A stretch of DNA of 47,134 nt from Bacteroidales bacterium UBA4621 (GCA_002387325.1 DGIN01000016.1:1-47134), one strand, 5' to 3'. Counted from the first letter of the stretch, positions 8,903-18,862 are shown. Notes: a model not told the origin generated them from the letters alone. Made by a program: numbers and translations.

Positions 8903-8935
8903 CAAAGGTACAAAAAAAAATTGATATTTGAGCAA
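8903..8935 (-). promoter_or_regulatory. Promoter of the GT5-like/DUF4270 operon
   Basis: Minus-strand TACCTTTG at 8903-8910, with TTG (8933-8935) 22 bp upstream, slightly wider than ideal. Confidence 0.7.
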
Positions 8936-8973
8936 TTTTTCCAAGTTTTTTCTTTTTTACACATAATTTTTTG

Positions 8974-8981
8974 TAACTTTG
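8974..8981 (+). promoter_or_regulatory. Promoter -7 box of panC
   Basis: TAACTTTG, 33 bp before the panC ATG. The -33 position is only T-rich (no TTG). It is divergent from the promoter at 8903-8935. Confidence 0.7.
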
Positions 8982-9013
8982 CGGGCTTTTTTGAACAAAA
9001 AATACTATCCGAT

Positions 9014-9874
9014 ATGCAAATTATCACAACCAAACAAGAACTGCACCAGCAGGTGGAAGCCTGCAAGCGTCAGGGAAAAACCATCGGTCTTGTACCCACC
9101 ATGGGCGCATTGCACCAAGGACACGCTTCGCTTGTGCGACGGGCTGTCAGTGAAAACGATGTCTGTTTCGTCAGCGTGTTTGTCAACCCCACGCAATTCA
9201 ACAACAAAGAAGACCTCGCGAAATACCCCCGCAATATCCGACGCGATGCCGAACTGCTATCCGACATCGGCGTACATTTCATCTTTGCACCAGCACCCGA
9301 AGAAATGTATTCCGCCGAAGAGATGAACAACACTTTCGAGTTCGATTTCGCAGGACTCGACCAAGTGATGGAGGGCAGGATGCGTCCCGGACACTTCAAC
9401 GGAGTCGTACAGGTCGTGAGCCGTCTGTTCTATCTCGTAGAACCCGACCGCGCCTATTTCGGCGAGAAAGATTTCCAGCAGTTGGCAATCATTCATTATA
9501 TGGTGGAACGCTCCTCCATGGCGGGTACATTCGGCAATCTGAAAATCATCGGCTGCCCTATCGTGCGTGAAGCATCGGGTCTGGCGTTGAGCAGCCGCAA
9601 CGAGCGTCTCAGCGAACAGGAGAAACAGACCGCACTCGGTATCTCCCGAACGCTGTTCGACAGCCTTGAATGGGCAAAAACACTATCCGTCAGAGAGGTG
9701 GAACAAAAGGTAACCGACACCATCAATGCCATTGACGGACTGGAAGTGGAGTATTACTCTATTGTGGATCAATTCACCCTGCAACCCACCGACACATTCA
9801 ATCACGCTATCGGCTGTGTAACAGTCTATTGCGGACCTGTACGCCTGATCGACAACATCAAGTACAATGCGTAA
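9014..9874 (+). CDS. panC: Pantothenate synthetase
   Basis: Joins pantoate and beta-alanine with ATP to make pantothenate (coenzyme A synthesis). 286 aa, normal length. Motifs: PTMGALHQGH (28-37, with H34 and H37 of the HxGH nucleotide site), NPTQFN, the KMSKS-like GEKDFQQ, and ALSSRNERLS. The frame is open upstream to 8921, but that crosses the promoter box, so ATG 9014 is the start. panD (aspartate decarboxylase), often the next gene in Bacteroidales, is not here. Confidence 0.96.
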   Translation: MQIITTKQELHQQVEACKRQGKTIGLVPTMGALHQGHASLVRRAVSENDVCFVSVFVNPTQFNNKEDLAKYPRNIRRDAELLSDIGVHFIFAPAPEEMYSAEEMNNTFEFDFAGLDQVMEGRMRPGHFNGVVQVVSRLFYLVEPDRAYFGEKDFQQLAIIHYMVERSSMAGTFGNLKIIGCPIVREASGLALSSRNERLSEQEKQTALGISRTLFDSLEWAKTLSVREVEQKVTDTINAIDGLEVEYYSIVDQFTLQPTDTFNHAIGCVTVYCGPVRLIDNIKYNA

Positions 9875-10018
9875 TGGTATAATGGACACCGCCTATCCTC
9901 ACTCTGCCGTTGCCGTAAATGATATGGTCATCTAAGGCATTTTCGTTCATTGTTCTTTGTCTATTGTTCATAGTCCTTTTATTAAGATTTACTTTCCGTT
10001 GATCAAGAACCACCGCTT

Positions 10019-10062
10019 ACGAAGGAACTACGAAGGAACTACGAAGGAACTACGAAGGAACG
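10019..10062. repeat. Four tandem copies of ACGAAGGAACT (11 bp)
   Basis: Copies at 10019, 10030 and 10041 are identical; the fourth (10052-10062) ends in G instead of T. The array lies in the 267-bp panC-pdxB spacer, which also has AT-rich AATTCATAAT-type repeats at 10102-10135 and a CATTGTTCTTTGTC stretch (9948-9961) shared with the minus strand at 6474-6487. No promoter box is evident here for pdxB. Confidence 0.9.
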
Positions 10063-10141
10063 TCGAACCGGCAAAAATGTACTTTCGTTAAGATTTTAGA
10101 CTAATTCATAATCTGTAATTCATCATTATTCATTATCCGCC

Positions 10142-11104
10142 GTGTTGCTCGTTATTGACAAATATATCCCGTTCATAGAAAAAACCATTGAACATACCTC
10201 TCTGCCCGATTGGCAAAAAGTGCAGGTTTTACCGTTGGAACCGGAAGAAATCACACCTCAGACTGTCCGAAACGCCGATGCACTGATGATCCGTACCCGC
10301 ACCCGAATCAACAGAGACTTGCTCGATGGGAGCAGTGTCCGCTTGGTGGCGACCGCCACCATAGGCTACGACCATATTGACAGGGACTATTGCCGTGAGG
10401 CGGGTGTCGCGTGGCTCTCCTGTCCGGGGTGCAATGCGCAGGCGGTTTGCGACTACATAGAAGAAGCCTTGCTAGAGCAAAAAACACCGTTGAAATCGAA
10501 GAAAATCGGTATTGTAGGCGTCGGACATGTGGGTACGCTTGTGGCAAAAATGGCGGAGCGGTACGGTATGCAGGTGCTGCTCAACGACCCGCCACGCAGA
10601 ATAGGGGTTTCTCTCGATGAAATCGCACATAATTGCGATATTATTACCTTCCATACCCCGCTGACCCGCGACGGGCAATACCCCACATACCATCTCTGCA
10701 ACGAGACCTTTCTGGCGCAATGCCGACCCGATGCACTGATTATCAACGCCGCACGGGGCGGCATCGTGGACGAGACGGCATTGCTGTATTCGAAGCACCC
10801 TTGTATCATCGACACATGGGAGAACGAACCCCGTCTGAACAACAACCTGTTGCAGACCTCGCTATTGGCATCGTACCACATAGCAGGCTATTCCGTACAA
10901 GGAAAATACAACGCCTCGCAGACCTGTCTGACGGCTTTCGCGCAACAATTCGGGCTGACGCCTTTGCTAATTGACAAAAAAGCAGTAACTTTGCAACAAA
11001 AATACGGAGACAGTGCTACGGGCTGGCTGCAACGGGTGTCAGAAGCACTCAAAGCGCAACCCGACCGCTTCGAACAACTGCGTAAACAATACAAACTAAG
11101 ATAA
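10142..11104 (+). CDS. pdxB: Erythronate-4-phosphate dehydrogenase
   Basis: NAD-dependent dehydrogenase of the DXP-dependent pyridoxal phosphate pathway. 320 aa. It has the D-2-hydroxyacid dehydrogenase fold: Rossmann motif GIVGVGHVG, and the catalytic Arg in INAARGGIVDE, Glu in DTWENEP and His in SYHIAGYS. The IAGYSVQGK ending of the catalytic core and the N-terminal VIDKYIPFIE are PdxB-specific, and they separate it from serA. The start is the GTG at 10142; the next codon, TTG, is also usable. Its stop overlaps the proS ATG by one base. Confidence 0.93.
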   Translation: MLLVIDKYIPFIEKTIEHTSLPDWQKVQVLPLEPEEITPQTVRNADALMIRTRTRINRDLLDGSSVRLVATATIGYDHIDRDYCREAGVAWLSCPGCNAQAVCDYIEEALLEQKTPLKSKKIGIVGVGHVGTLVAKMAERYGMQVLLNDPPRRIGVSLDEIAHNCDIITFHTPLTRDGQYPTYHLCNETFLAQCRPDALIINAARGGIVDETALLYSKHPCIIDTWENEPRLNNNLLQTSLLASYHIAGYSVQGKYNASQTCLTAFAQQFGLTPLLIDKKAVTLQQKYGDSATGWLQRVSEALKAQPDRFEQLRKQYKLR

Positions 11105-12594
11105 TGGCAAATTTTCAGAAACTGACACCACGGGCAGTCGACTACTCGAAGTGGTACAATGAACTGGTAGTAAAAGCAGACCTCGCAGAGCAATCCGCCG
11201 TGAGAGGTTGTATGGTAATCAAACCTTATGGCTATGAGATTTGGGAACGTATCCAACAGGCGTTGGACAGCCGTTTCAAAGAGTACGGAGTAAAAAACGC
11301 ATACTTCCCCTTGCTCATACCTAAGTCCTATTTCAGCCGCGAGGCGGAGCATGTGGAGGGCTTTGCCAAAGAGTGCGCCGTCGTAACCCACCACCGCCTG
11401 ATGAATGACCCAGAGGGCAAAGGCGTCATCGTCGATCCGGACGCCAAACTGGAAGAGGAACTCATCATACGCCCAACATCCGAAACCATCATCTGGTCAA
11501 CATACAAAAACTGGATCTCCAGTTACCGCGATCTCCCCGTGCTGTGCAACCAGTGGTGCAACGTCATGCGATGGGAGATGCGTACACGCCTCTTCCTCCG
11601 TACCGCCGAGTTCCTCTGGCAGGAAGGACATACCGCCCACGCTACACGCGAGGAAGCCGATGCTTTCGCACGCCAAATGCTCAACGTATATGCAGATGTG
11701 GCGGAGAACATTATGGCAATCCCGGTGGTTAAGGGCGTCAAATCGCCAAACGAGCGTTTTGCAGGTGCCGTCGAAACCTATTGCATCGAAGCAATGATGC
11801 AGGACGGAAAAGCACTGCAAGCCGGTACAAGCCATTTCCTCGGGCAGAACTTCGCCAAGTCATTCGACGTGCAGTTCCTCAGCAAGGAAAACAAATACGA
11901 GTACCCGTGGGCTACCTCTTTCGGTGTATCGACCCGCCTGATGGGTGCGCTCATCATGACACACTCCGACGACAACGGACTCGTACTCCCACCGCACCTC
12001 GCCCCGATACAGGTGGCAATAGTACCTATCTTCAAGACACAGGAGCAGTTGGACGCTTTGCTGGAAAAACTCAATCCTATCGCCGACAACCTCAAGCAAA
12101 TGGGTATTCGCGTCAAAGTGGATACATCCGAGAAATATACTCCGGGCTACAAGTTCGCCGACTACGAACTCAAAGGTGTGCCCGTGCGTCTGGCTATGGG
12201 CGGACGTGATTTGGAGAACGGCACCATCGAAATCGCACGACGCGACACAATGGAGAAATCCACCGTCGCACTCGATGGCATCGAATTGTACATCAAGAAC
12301 CTGCTCGAGGAAATACAGGGCAATATCTACCAAAAGGCACTCGACTTCCGTATCGCCAACACCCGCGAGGTAAACTCCTACGACGAGTTCAAGGAAGAAA
12401 TCAAAAAAGGCGGCTTCCTCCTTTGCCACTGGGACGGTACGCCCGAAACCGAAGAAAAGATCAAAGCCGATACCAAGGCGACTATCCGCTGCATCCCTAT
12501 GCATGACCTGCCCGGACACAAGAGCGAACCCGGTACGTGTATGGTAACGGGCAAAACCTCCAAAGGACGTGTCATCTTCGCTATTGCGTACTAA
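11104..12594 (+). CDS. proS: Prolyl-tRNA synthetase, eukaryote/archaeal-type
   Basis: Class II aminoacyl-tRNA synthetase charging tRNA-Pro. 496 aa, shorter than the bacterial type (about 570 aa) because it has no editing INS domain between motifs 2 and 3. Motif 2 is seen as LFLRTAEFLWQEGHT and the anticodon-binding domain follows residue about 300. The chain ends in FAIAY, the aromatic C-terminus of the eukaryote-like group. It overlaps pdxB by one base and is closed by a strong terminator. Confidence 0.97.
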   Translation: MANFQKLTPRAVDYSKWYNELVVKADLAEQSAVRGCMVIKPYGYEIWERIQQALDSRFKEYGVKNAYFPLLIPKSYFSREAEHVEGFAKECAVVTHHRLMNDPEGKGVIVDPDAKLEEELIIRPTSETIIWSTYKNWISSYRDLPVLCNQWCNVMRWEMRTRLFLRTAEFLWQEGHTAHATREEADAFARQMLNVYADVAENIMAIPVVKGVKSPNERFAGAVETYCIEAMMQDGKALQAGTSHFLGQNFAKSFDVQFLSKENKYEYPWATSFGVSTRLMGALIMTHSDDNGLVLPPHLAPIQVAIVPIFKTQEQLDALLEKLNPIADNLKQMGIRVKVDTSEKYTPGYKFADYELKGVPVRLAMGGRDLENGTIEIARRDTMEKSTVALDGIELYIKNLLEEIQGNIYQKALDFRIANTREVNSYDEFKEEIKKGGFLLCHWDGTPETEEKIKADTKATIRCIPMHDLPGHKSEPGTCMVTGKTSKGRVIFAIAY

Positions 12595-12603
12595 TCACAC
12601 CTG

Positions 12604-12645
12604 CTATGCAACTTGCTCCGCACAAGGGCAGGTTGCATAGTTTTA
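12604..12645 (+). terminator. Intrinsic terminator of pdxB-proS
   Basis: A 15-bp stem (12604-12618 with 12626-12640, two G-U pairs), a 7-nt loop CGCACAA, then TTTTATT. It lies 9 nt past the proS stop. Confidence 0.92.
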
Positions 12646-12675
12646 TTCAATTATACAACTGAACAACATAATAAC

Positions 12676-14652
12676 ATGAAAAAGACTACAACTCTCCTGC
12701 TCACTCTCTTGCTACTGTCTGCCAATGCCTTTGCGGGTATCACTACCTATACTTTCACCAATGCCCGATGGGCAAGCAAACAAGGTACAACCGCCTGCGA
12801 TGGCAAGACCGACGGCTGGATCTCCGACAAGGACGGCAATGACTATAGCAGTGCTTACCAGATAGGAGTGAAAGTAACAGCCAAAGGCACCGGTGCGGGG
12901 GCTACCTCGGTGCGGTCGTTCACCGGTGTGCGCCGCCTGACGTTCAACTATGCCACCACTACAAGAGGACAGGGCAGCATACGCGTCCAAATAGGCGGCA
13001 ATGCGCCCATAGACACTGCGTTCAGTATCTCCAATCCGAAAAACAGCGATCTGACCATCGTCCTCCCAACGGAGCAGACGGGTAAAATACGCTTCCAAAT
13101 CAACTGTACCCGCAATTCAATATACCTCAATTCGGTTTCCGTCCGCTCTGCCGAGGGTGCAAGTCCTGAGTTTACACAGAGTACATTCCGTCTGGTAACG
13201 GACATACACTCTTTGCGCGATTCCGACCAAGTCATCTTCGGTGTTGCCGACGGCACAACACCTATGCTGATGGGCTACTACAACGAAACCGTCAGCAAAA
13301 ACAATATCCACGCTATCAACGGCATCTATTCCGCCGACCGTAATACGGTCAATGCCAACGAAGAAGCAATCTACACTCTCCGCAAAGTGCTGGATGCCAA
13401 CGGAGACACTGCCTATATCTTCCAAGACGAACTGCGCTACGAAGAAGCCTACCTGGTGGCTAACGGCGGCAAGACCAAAAACAAACTCGCCCTGTGGGTG
13501 AACTATACATCAGAGGACTATGGCAACTACGGCGTATGGACGATGACCATTGCACCCGACGGCGCAGCCACAATAATGAGCCAAGGAACAAGTGCGGGCA
13601 AGTATATCGAGTATAACGCAAGCGGCCAACTCTTCGGTTGTTACGCCGACCCGCATAAGTTTACCCCCGTATGTCTCTACCGCGAAACAACGCCTATCGG
13701 TACGGATAAACCTGCTATTGCTACATCAATGGTCAACTTTGGCGAGGTCTGCCTGTCCGGCACGGAGGTATCGGGTAGCAAGACCGTTACCGTGAACGCC
13801 GTGCGCCTGACCGGGGATATACAAGCCACGCTGCGCCACGGCAAAACCTTTGCCCTTTCGGCGCAAACGCTTGACCGCGACGGAGACCAACTGACCGTCT
13901 CCTATCGTGCCACCGGGGCGGGGATGTATATCGATACGCTTGACCTCGTTAGCGGAGACACCCGCATTTCTGTAACGGTTCTGCTTAGCGTGGCACCGCA
14001 ACAGACCATCGCCGAGGCGGTACGGAACGAGGACTTTGCCACTGTCTATCTTAACCCCGTGGTGGTAACCAAGAAATACGACCGCTACATCTTCGTGCGT
14101 GATGACTCGGGCAGTATGCTCATATACGATGGTACGGACACCGACGGCAAACCCTTCGGACAGGGCTTGTCCAAAGGCGATGTGCTGACGGGCGTACACG
14201 GACGCTATCAGAACTATTACGGCGTACCCGAACTGTCGCCCGTGGAGGCGTGGACGGTAGGCAGCACCAAAGCAGAGTGCCTGCCCGACTCGAATATCCT
14301 TGCCTTGGATAGCGCAGATGTGTGCCGCTATGTCGTATTGGACAGCGTAGTTGTTAGCGGTGAACAATGCACCTACCGTGGGCAAACCTACGCCCTCGCA
14401 GACAAGTTCAATATCGGTACGTTGGTGGAAAACCGCCCGACCCGCATAGAAGCCATTGTGTCGTATGATTGGAATGTGCTGACGCTGTGGATCATCAGCC
14501 AAACGGTTTACCCCGAACCGACCGCTTTGGATAATATCAGCCAGAACTGTTCTTCGTCCCCTGCATATACGCCCATCGGGCAACCTGTTTCTGACGATTA
14601 TCACGGAATAGTCATACAGAGAGGTAAAAAAACACTGCAATACAAACCATAA
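12676..14652 (+). CDS. Large secreted beta-rich protein with OB-like domain and C-terminal tail
   Basis: 658 aa. A signal peptide ends ANAFA about residue 20. Residues about 21-180 look like a beta-sandwich; about 340-440 an Ig-like segment (TSMVNFGEVCLSG, SGSKTVTVNAV); about 455-620 an OB-fold-like domain (VVVTKKYDRYIFVRDDSGSM, LSKGDVLTGVHGRYQNYYG), as found in many Bacteroidales surface proteins. It ends with TALDNI and a tail including YTPIGQPVSDDYHGIVI and GKKTLQY, like the short tails of T9SS or related cargo. Function and ligand are unknown. No TAnnTTTG box precedes it. First of three similar genes. Confidence 0.8.
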   Translation: MKKTTTLLLTLLLLSANAFAGITTYTFTNARWASKQGTTACDGKTDGWISDKDGNDYSSAYQIGVKVTAKGTGAGATSVRSFTGVRRLTFNYATTTRGQGSIRVQIGGNAPIDTAFSISNPKNSDLTIVLPTEQTGKIRFQINCTRNSIYLNSVSVRSAEGASPEFTQSTFRLVTDIHSLRDSDQVIFGVADGTTPMLMGYYNETVSKNNIHAINGIYSADRNTVNANEEAIYTLRKVLDANGDTAYIFQDELRYEEAYLVANGGKTKNKLALWVNYTSEDYGNYGVWTMTIAPDGAATIMSQGTSAGKYIEYNASGQLFGCYADPHKFTPVCLYRETTPIGTDKPAIATSMVNFGEVCLSGTEVSGSKTVTVNAVRLTGDIQATLRHGKTFALSAQTLDRDGDQLTVSYRATGAGMYIDTLDLVSGDTRISVTVLLSVAPQQTIAEAVRNEDFATVYLNPVVVTKKYDRYIFVRDDSGSMLIYDGTDTDGKPFGQGLSKGDVLTGVHGRYQNYYGVPELSPVEAWTVGSTKAECLPDSNILALDSADVCRYVVLDSVVVSGEQCTYRGQTYALADKFNIGTLVENRPTRIEAIVSYDWNVLTLWIISQTVYPEPTALDNISQNCSSSPAYTPIGQPVSDDYHGIVIQRGKKTLQYKP

Positions 14653-14676
14653 CACTAATAATTATTTATATATTGC

Positions 14677-14707
14677 TTGCGTATGTCAATTATTTTGCGT
14701 ACTTTTG
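14677..14707 (+). promoter_or_regulatory. Promoter of the second secreted-protein gene
   Basis: TACTTTTG (14700-14707) with TTG (14677-14679) 20 bp upstream. The ATG at 14760 follows after about 50 bp. Confidence 0.75.
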
Positions 14708-14759
14708 CACCGATTAGAAACAACTGCAATACCAACCTATTCTCAAAATTCAATTTATT

Positions 14760-16565
14760 ATGAAGAAACTATTACTTTTGGCAACGGCACTGCTCACCCT
14801 AAGTACTGTGCACGCCGAACTAATCTTACACGAGAGTTTTAACCGGGAACTTGGGCAACTGACAGCAGGAAAACGTATAAATTGCAATGACAGCACCAAG
14901 TGGTGGTCTTATGCAGGATGGACAGGTAATGCGAATGAGCCAACCGACCCTATTATGGTAACCGAAGGTTCACTTTCATATCCCGGATATGCCGCTACCG
15001 CTACAGGCAACAAGGTACAACTCCAACAAGTCAACGGGACAAGCGATGTGCGTTATTTCCGTGAGCACAAAGAAGATAACTATGAGGGAAGTGTTTACGC
15101 TGCTGCTATTGTCAATGTAGAAAGCGCAACTTCAACTGTGGATTATTTCTTCGGATTAAGTAACGGATATACCACTTGTTCAAGAATATATGCAAAAGCA
15201 GAAAGTCCAGGATTTCAATTAGCCATAGCAAAAGGAGCGGAATTGAAAACAGATTTGCAATATACACAAACACTCAAATACAATACGGATTATTTGGTTG
15301 TTCTTGAATATGTTATCAGGGAAGGAAACAAGAATGATAGCCTCAATCTGTATGTAAATCCGACAAAAGACCGCCAAGTACCGACTCTTGTATGCAATAT
15401 GAAATTGGCTAACGAGAAAAACGATGTAGCATCTATTGCCGGCGTATATCTGCGTCAAAAAACCAACGGCCCCAAAGTGGCTGTGGACGAAATCAAAGTG
15501 GCAACCGCATGGGAAGACCTATTTATAGGCGGAAATACTCCTGTGGAAGAACCGGCAGAAATAACTGTTAACCCTGCTTCTTTCGAACAACTACAAGGCT
15601 ATGTAGGTGAAACCTACACCCAAACATTTACGGTAAACGGTAAAAATCTGAAAGAAGATATTACCCTCACCAGCAACAATGCAGAGGTTACTTTGGATAA
15701 ATACACCATCAGTAAAGATGCAGCCACAGATGTAGTGGTTACTATGACCATTGCGCCCAAAACAGAGGACTACGGTTCTTATCAAATCACACTCACATCG
15801 GGTGAAGCAACCGCTACCGTAACCCAATTATATTGGAACAAAAACATCCGTATGGCTGCTACTATCGCCGAACTCAACACTCTGGCTGCTACGGCAACTG
15901 ATGCTCCTGTTTATATCAAATACACCGGCGAGGCTGTGGTAACGTACAAGTACAACCAGAGCGGTGATAAACTGTATCTGCAAGATGCTACCGCAGGTGT
16001 CTTTATCAACGACTCTTACTGGGGGGACGAAATAAAACGTGGCGACAAAGTAACCAATTGCATAGTATATGCGGATGCGCAAATGTCCGTAGGGGGAATA
16101 ATGTATGTCGGAACAGAACGGGGTATCGAAGTACTCAGCCACGATAATGAGGTTGCGCCAAAAGTGGTTACTTTGGCAGAACTGCAGGCTAATCCTGCAG
16201 ACTATCTCTGCCAATTGGTAAAAGTGGAAGGTGTTACTTTCGCCAATACAGACGCTTTCGCAAGCGGTGATCAGATCAAACAGGGAGAAAACACAGCCAC
16301 TGTCAACCTGATTGCAGGCAACGACCTGATCGGTACAATCAAACCCAACAAAGCCGATATTACTGCTATTTCCAGCACCACCACTGGCAAAGTGCTGCGC
16401 ATACGTGACAAACAGGATGTGGTTGCCGTAAGCACGGCTATTGACAATATCGCAACCGGTGCGGAAATCGAGATCTATACCGTATCGGGTATGCGTGTAT
16501 CGGAGTTGCAACCGGGTGTAAACATCATCCGTCAGGGCGACAAGACCTATAAGGTAGTCCGCTAA
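14760..16565 (+). CDS. Secreted beta-rich protein with OB-like domain and T9SS-type tail
   Basis: 601 aa. A signal peptide ends near STVHA (residue 19). Residues about 20-255 resemble a jelly-roll/LamG-like lectin fold (LILHESFNRELGQL near the start, VAVDEIKVATAWED at its end). An Ig-like segment (about 265-355) follows, then an OB-fold-like domain (about 365-550: DKLYLQDATAGVFINDSYWG, IKRGDKVTN, DYLCQLVKVEGVTF). The tail TAIDNI...EIEIYTVSGMRV...NIIRQGDKTYKVVR is the Por-secretion tail type. Binding partner unknown. It shares architecture with the genes on both sides, with its own promoter and a hairpin after it. Confidence 0.82.
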   Translation: MKKLLLLATALLTLSTVHAELILHESFNRELGQLTAGKRINCNDSTKWWSYAGWTGNANEPTDPIMVTEGSLSYPGYAATATGNKVQLQQVNGTSDVRYFREHKEDNYEGSVYAAAIVNVESATSTVDYFFGLSNGYTTCSRIYAKAESPGFQLAIAKGAELKTDLQYTQTLKYNTDYLVVLEYVIREGNKNDSLNLYVNPTKDRQVPTLVCNMKLANEKNDVASIAGVYLRQKTNGPKVAVDEIKVATAWEDLFIGGNTPVEEPAEITVNPASFEQLQGYVGETYTQTFTVNGKNLKEDITLTSNNAEVTLDKYTISKDAATDVVVTMTIAPKTEDYGSYQITLTSGEATATVTQLYWNKNIRMAATIAELNTLAATATDAPVYIKYTGEAVVTYKYNQSGDKLYLQDATAGVFINDSYWGDEIKRGDKVTNCIVYADAQMSVGGIMYVGTERGIEVLSHDNEVAPKVVTLAELQANPADYLCQLVKVEGVTFANTDAFASGDQIKQGENTATVNLIAGNDLIGTIKPNKADITAISSTTTGKVLRIRDKQDVVAVSTAIDNIATGAEIEIYTVSGMRVSELQPGVNIIRQGDKTYKVVR

Positions 16566-16581
16566 CCACACAACCCATAAC

Positions 16582-16620
16582 CATACCCCAAAAGCGTCTG
16601 AACAACGCTTTTGGGGTATG
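16582..16620 (+). terminator. Perfect 15-bp inverted repeat, probable terminator
   Basis: CATACCCCAAAAGCG (16582-16596) pairs perfectly with CGCTTTTGGGGTATG (16606-16620); loop 9 nt. It lies 17 nt past the stop at 16565. No T-run follows, so termination is likely but not certain. Its right arm merges into repeat-like GGGTATGC sequence reaching 16643. Confidence 0.7.
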
Positions 16621-16667
16621 CTATCCTTAGGGTATGCACAGGGAAAACTACAAGAATATATACACTT

Positions 16668-18827
16668 ATGAAAAGAACATTATTATCTCTCCTTTGTGGG
16701 GTAATGCTCTTGCCCGCAATGGCAGCAGACAATCTGCTGAGCAACGGAGATTTTGAAGAAGCACAAACCAATTTCCTCTTTGGTGCAGAATTTACAGATT
16801 GGTCTTTCGGTGGCAGTATCGCTATTGAAACTACTGATGTGCATTCGGGCGAAAAGGCATTCCGCACAGAGGAAAAGAAAAACAACCGTTCTCTCCAACA
16901 GTCTGTTGATTTGCAAGCCGATGTTACAGGGCAGGAGTTCGAGATGACCATTCATTACAAAGTATTGTCCGCCAATGCAGGCGACCTGTACTTGAATAGT
17001 GCGTGGAATATCAACAGGACGCAGACAGGAACACCGCACGACAGTGCCAAACTCAATCAGGTACTGCCTATCGGCAACGGTTGGCAGGAACTGAAAGTAA
17101 AAACCACCAAACCGCAGGACGCAACGGGTTTTCTGTTCAGCATCGAAGTTAAGAAAGGGGCAAGAGTTATCTTTGATGACTTCTCGTTTGTCCGCACCGA
17201 AAATAAAGAACCATGGTACACCGTTATGCCCGAAACAATCGCAGCCGCACGCTGCAACATCGGCGACAGCGTACTGATGGCTACGCTCACTATCCGTCAG
17301 GGTAACCTCACCGAGCCGGTCTATTTGGATCTCCGCGGCACCAACCGCAACATGTTCCGACTGGAGAAGACGCAGGTTACCCAACCCGAGGAGACCGTCA
17401 AACTATGGTATGCGCCTACCGTTGTCGGCAACCACAAGGCAATGCTTGTTACCGACTGCTCACAGGCGTTGGAATATAACAAGACATTCCCGCTCAACGG
17501 AGCAGGAAGCGATTCCACCCTCAAACCCGAGATACATATCGCCCCGACCGCGCTGCCGCAGTTTACAACCAAAGCAGGCACGCAGGTGCGTGATTCGGTG
17601 GTGGTTACATCACTCAACTGTGTGGAAGACATAGCCATCTCTATTATCAACGACGGCAACGATGCGGCTTTTACAATCAGCAGTTCGCTTATCCCGTGCA
17701 ATATGGAGGCAAAGACCTACATCACTTTCTCGCCCCGCAAAGTAGGTACGTATTCCGCCACCGTCTATTGGTCGAGCAAGAACGCACAGAAGCAGCAACT
17801 GCGTATCACCGGAGTGGCTACCGATGGCTACCCCGAACCGGTGGACTATGCTACGGCTTTTGTATGGGATATGAGCAACCCGCTTGCGCTTCTCAATGAA
17901 CATTTCGACAATGCCGAGAGCAACAAAACCCTCCAACTCACGGGGTGGCAGAATGTGGTTACCGCCGGTACACGCCCGTGGCGGGGATATATAGATGTGA
18001 ATAACGATGGGGAACATTGTGCCAAGGCTACGGGGTATGTCTCGCAAGGCGAGTCGGACATAGTGGATTCGATGTGGCTTGTTACGCCCGCTTTAGACTA
18101 TAAAAACGCAAAGAACCAAGTCTTCACTTTCCGCGTGCGAGGGGACTATCTTACAGACGATATGTCGGCTAAGTTACAACTCTTTTTCATTGATGCCACC
18201 GATGTGGATGACGTGTTCTTCCAAGACCTTGAGATCGATATGCCTGCTACCAAAGACCAATCGGGCGACTGGCTTGATTTTCAGGTGAACCTCGCGGGGC
18301 AGGAGAATATCCCCGATGTCTTCTTTATGGGCTTTAAGTTTAGCGGTATCAACGGTGCAGAGGGCGCAGCCACCTATCTGATAGACGATGTATCATGGGG
18401 GCGCGACGACCTGCCGCTCATTTCGGTGGATATGCCCGAGTTTTATGATACTGCCAAACCTAACGAACTGAAAACCTTTGTTCTGAATGTTACGGGGGCG
18501 AATCTAACGCAGAATGTTACTATGTCCTTTACGGGCAGTCATCCGAGCAAGTTCAAGATGTCGCCGAACACGCTGCCTGCAGAGGGGGGCATAGTGGCTC
18601 TCGGTTTCCAGTCGGACGTAGAGGGAATACAGGATGCCTATCTGCGCCTGCGCTCACGTGGGGCGGTAGATGTCTACGTACATATCACGGTCTGGGTGAA
18701 GCAGGAAACGGCTTTGGACAATGTCGAAACCGACAAGGCGCAGCCGCATTTCCTATTGGAGAACGGTACACTCTATATCCTTACCCCGCAAGGCAGATAT
18801 ACGCTCCTCGGCATCAAAAACGAATAG
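16668..18827 (+). CDS. Secreted carbohydrate-binding/choice-of-anchor-like protein
   Basis: 719 aa. A signal peptide ends PAMAA. Residues about 22-185 match a CBM4/9-like jelly roll (LLSNGDFEEA, VIFDDFSFV). Two Ig-like segments follow (about 195-400). Residues about 415-600 look like a choice-of-anchor-J/cleaved-adhesin domain (LNEHFDNAES, WLVTPALDYKNA, TYLIDDVSWG). Another Ig-like segment precedes TALDNV and a terminal tail of the ENGxLyIlxxGxrYxxLG type. The ligand is unknown. An ATG at 16611 in frame lies inside the hairpin; ATG 16668 begins the signal peptide. No clear promoter box lies in the 100-bp spacer. Confidence 0.8.
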   Translation: MKRTLLSLLCGVMLLPAMAADNLLSNGDFEEAQTNFLFGAEFTDWSFGGSIAIETTDVHSGEKAFRTEEKKNNRSLQQSVDLQADVTGQEFEMTIHYKVLSANAGDLYLNSAWNINRTQTGTPHDSAKLNQVLPIGNGWQELKVKTTKPQDATGFLFSIEVKKGARVIFDDFSFVRTENKEPWYTVMPETIAAARCNIGDSVLMATLTIRQGNLTEPVYLDLRGTNRNMFRLEKTQVTQPEETVKLWYAPTVVGNHKAMLVTDCSQALEYNKTFPLNGAGSDSTLKPEIHIAPTALPQFTTKAGTQVRDSVVVTSLNCVEDIAISIINDGNDAAFTISSSLIPCNMEAKTYITFSPRKVGTYSATVYWSSKNAQKQQLRITGVATDGYPEPVDYATAFVWDMSNPLALLNEHFDNAESNKTLQLTGWQNVVTAGTRPWRGYIDVNNDGEHCAKATGYVSQGESDIVDSMWLVTPALDYKNAKNQVFTFRVRGDYLTDDMSAKLQLFFIDATDVDDVFFQDLEIDMPATKDQSGDWLDFQVNLAGQENIPDVFFMGFKFSGINGAEGAATYLIDDVSWGRDDLPLISVDMPEFYDTAKPNELKTFVLNVTGANLTQNVTMSFTGSHPSKFKMSPNTLPAEGGIVALGFQSDVEGIQDAYLRLRSRGAVDVYVHITVWVKQETALDNVETDKAQPHFLLENGTLYILTPQGRYTLLGIKNE

Positions 18828-18862
18828 TTTTTGTATAGACCGATTGGCAAAATGGAGAATTA

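Noticed and set aside
26..10062. 11-bp arrays as CRISPR
   Set aside because: Repeats are far too short, without unique spacers, and no cas genes are present.
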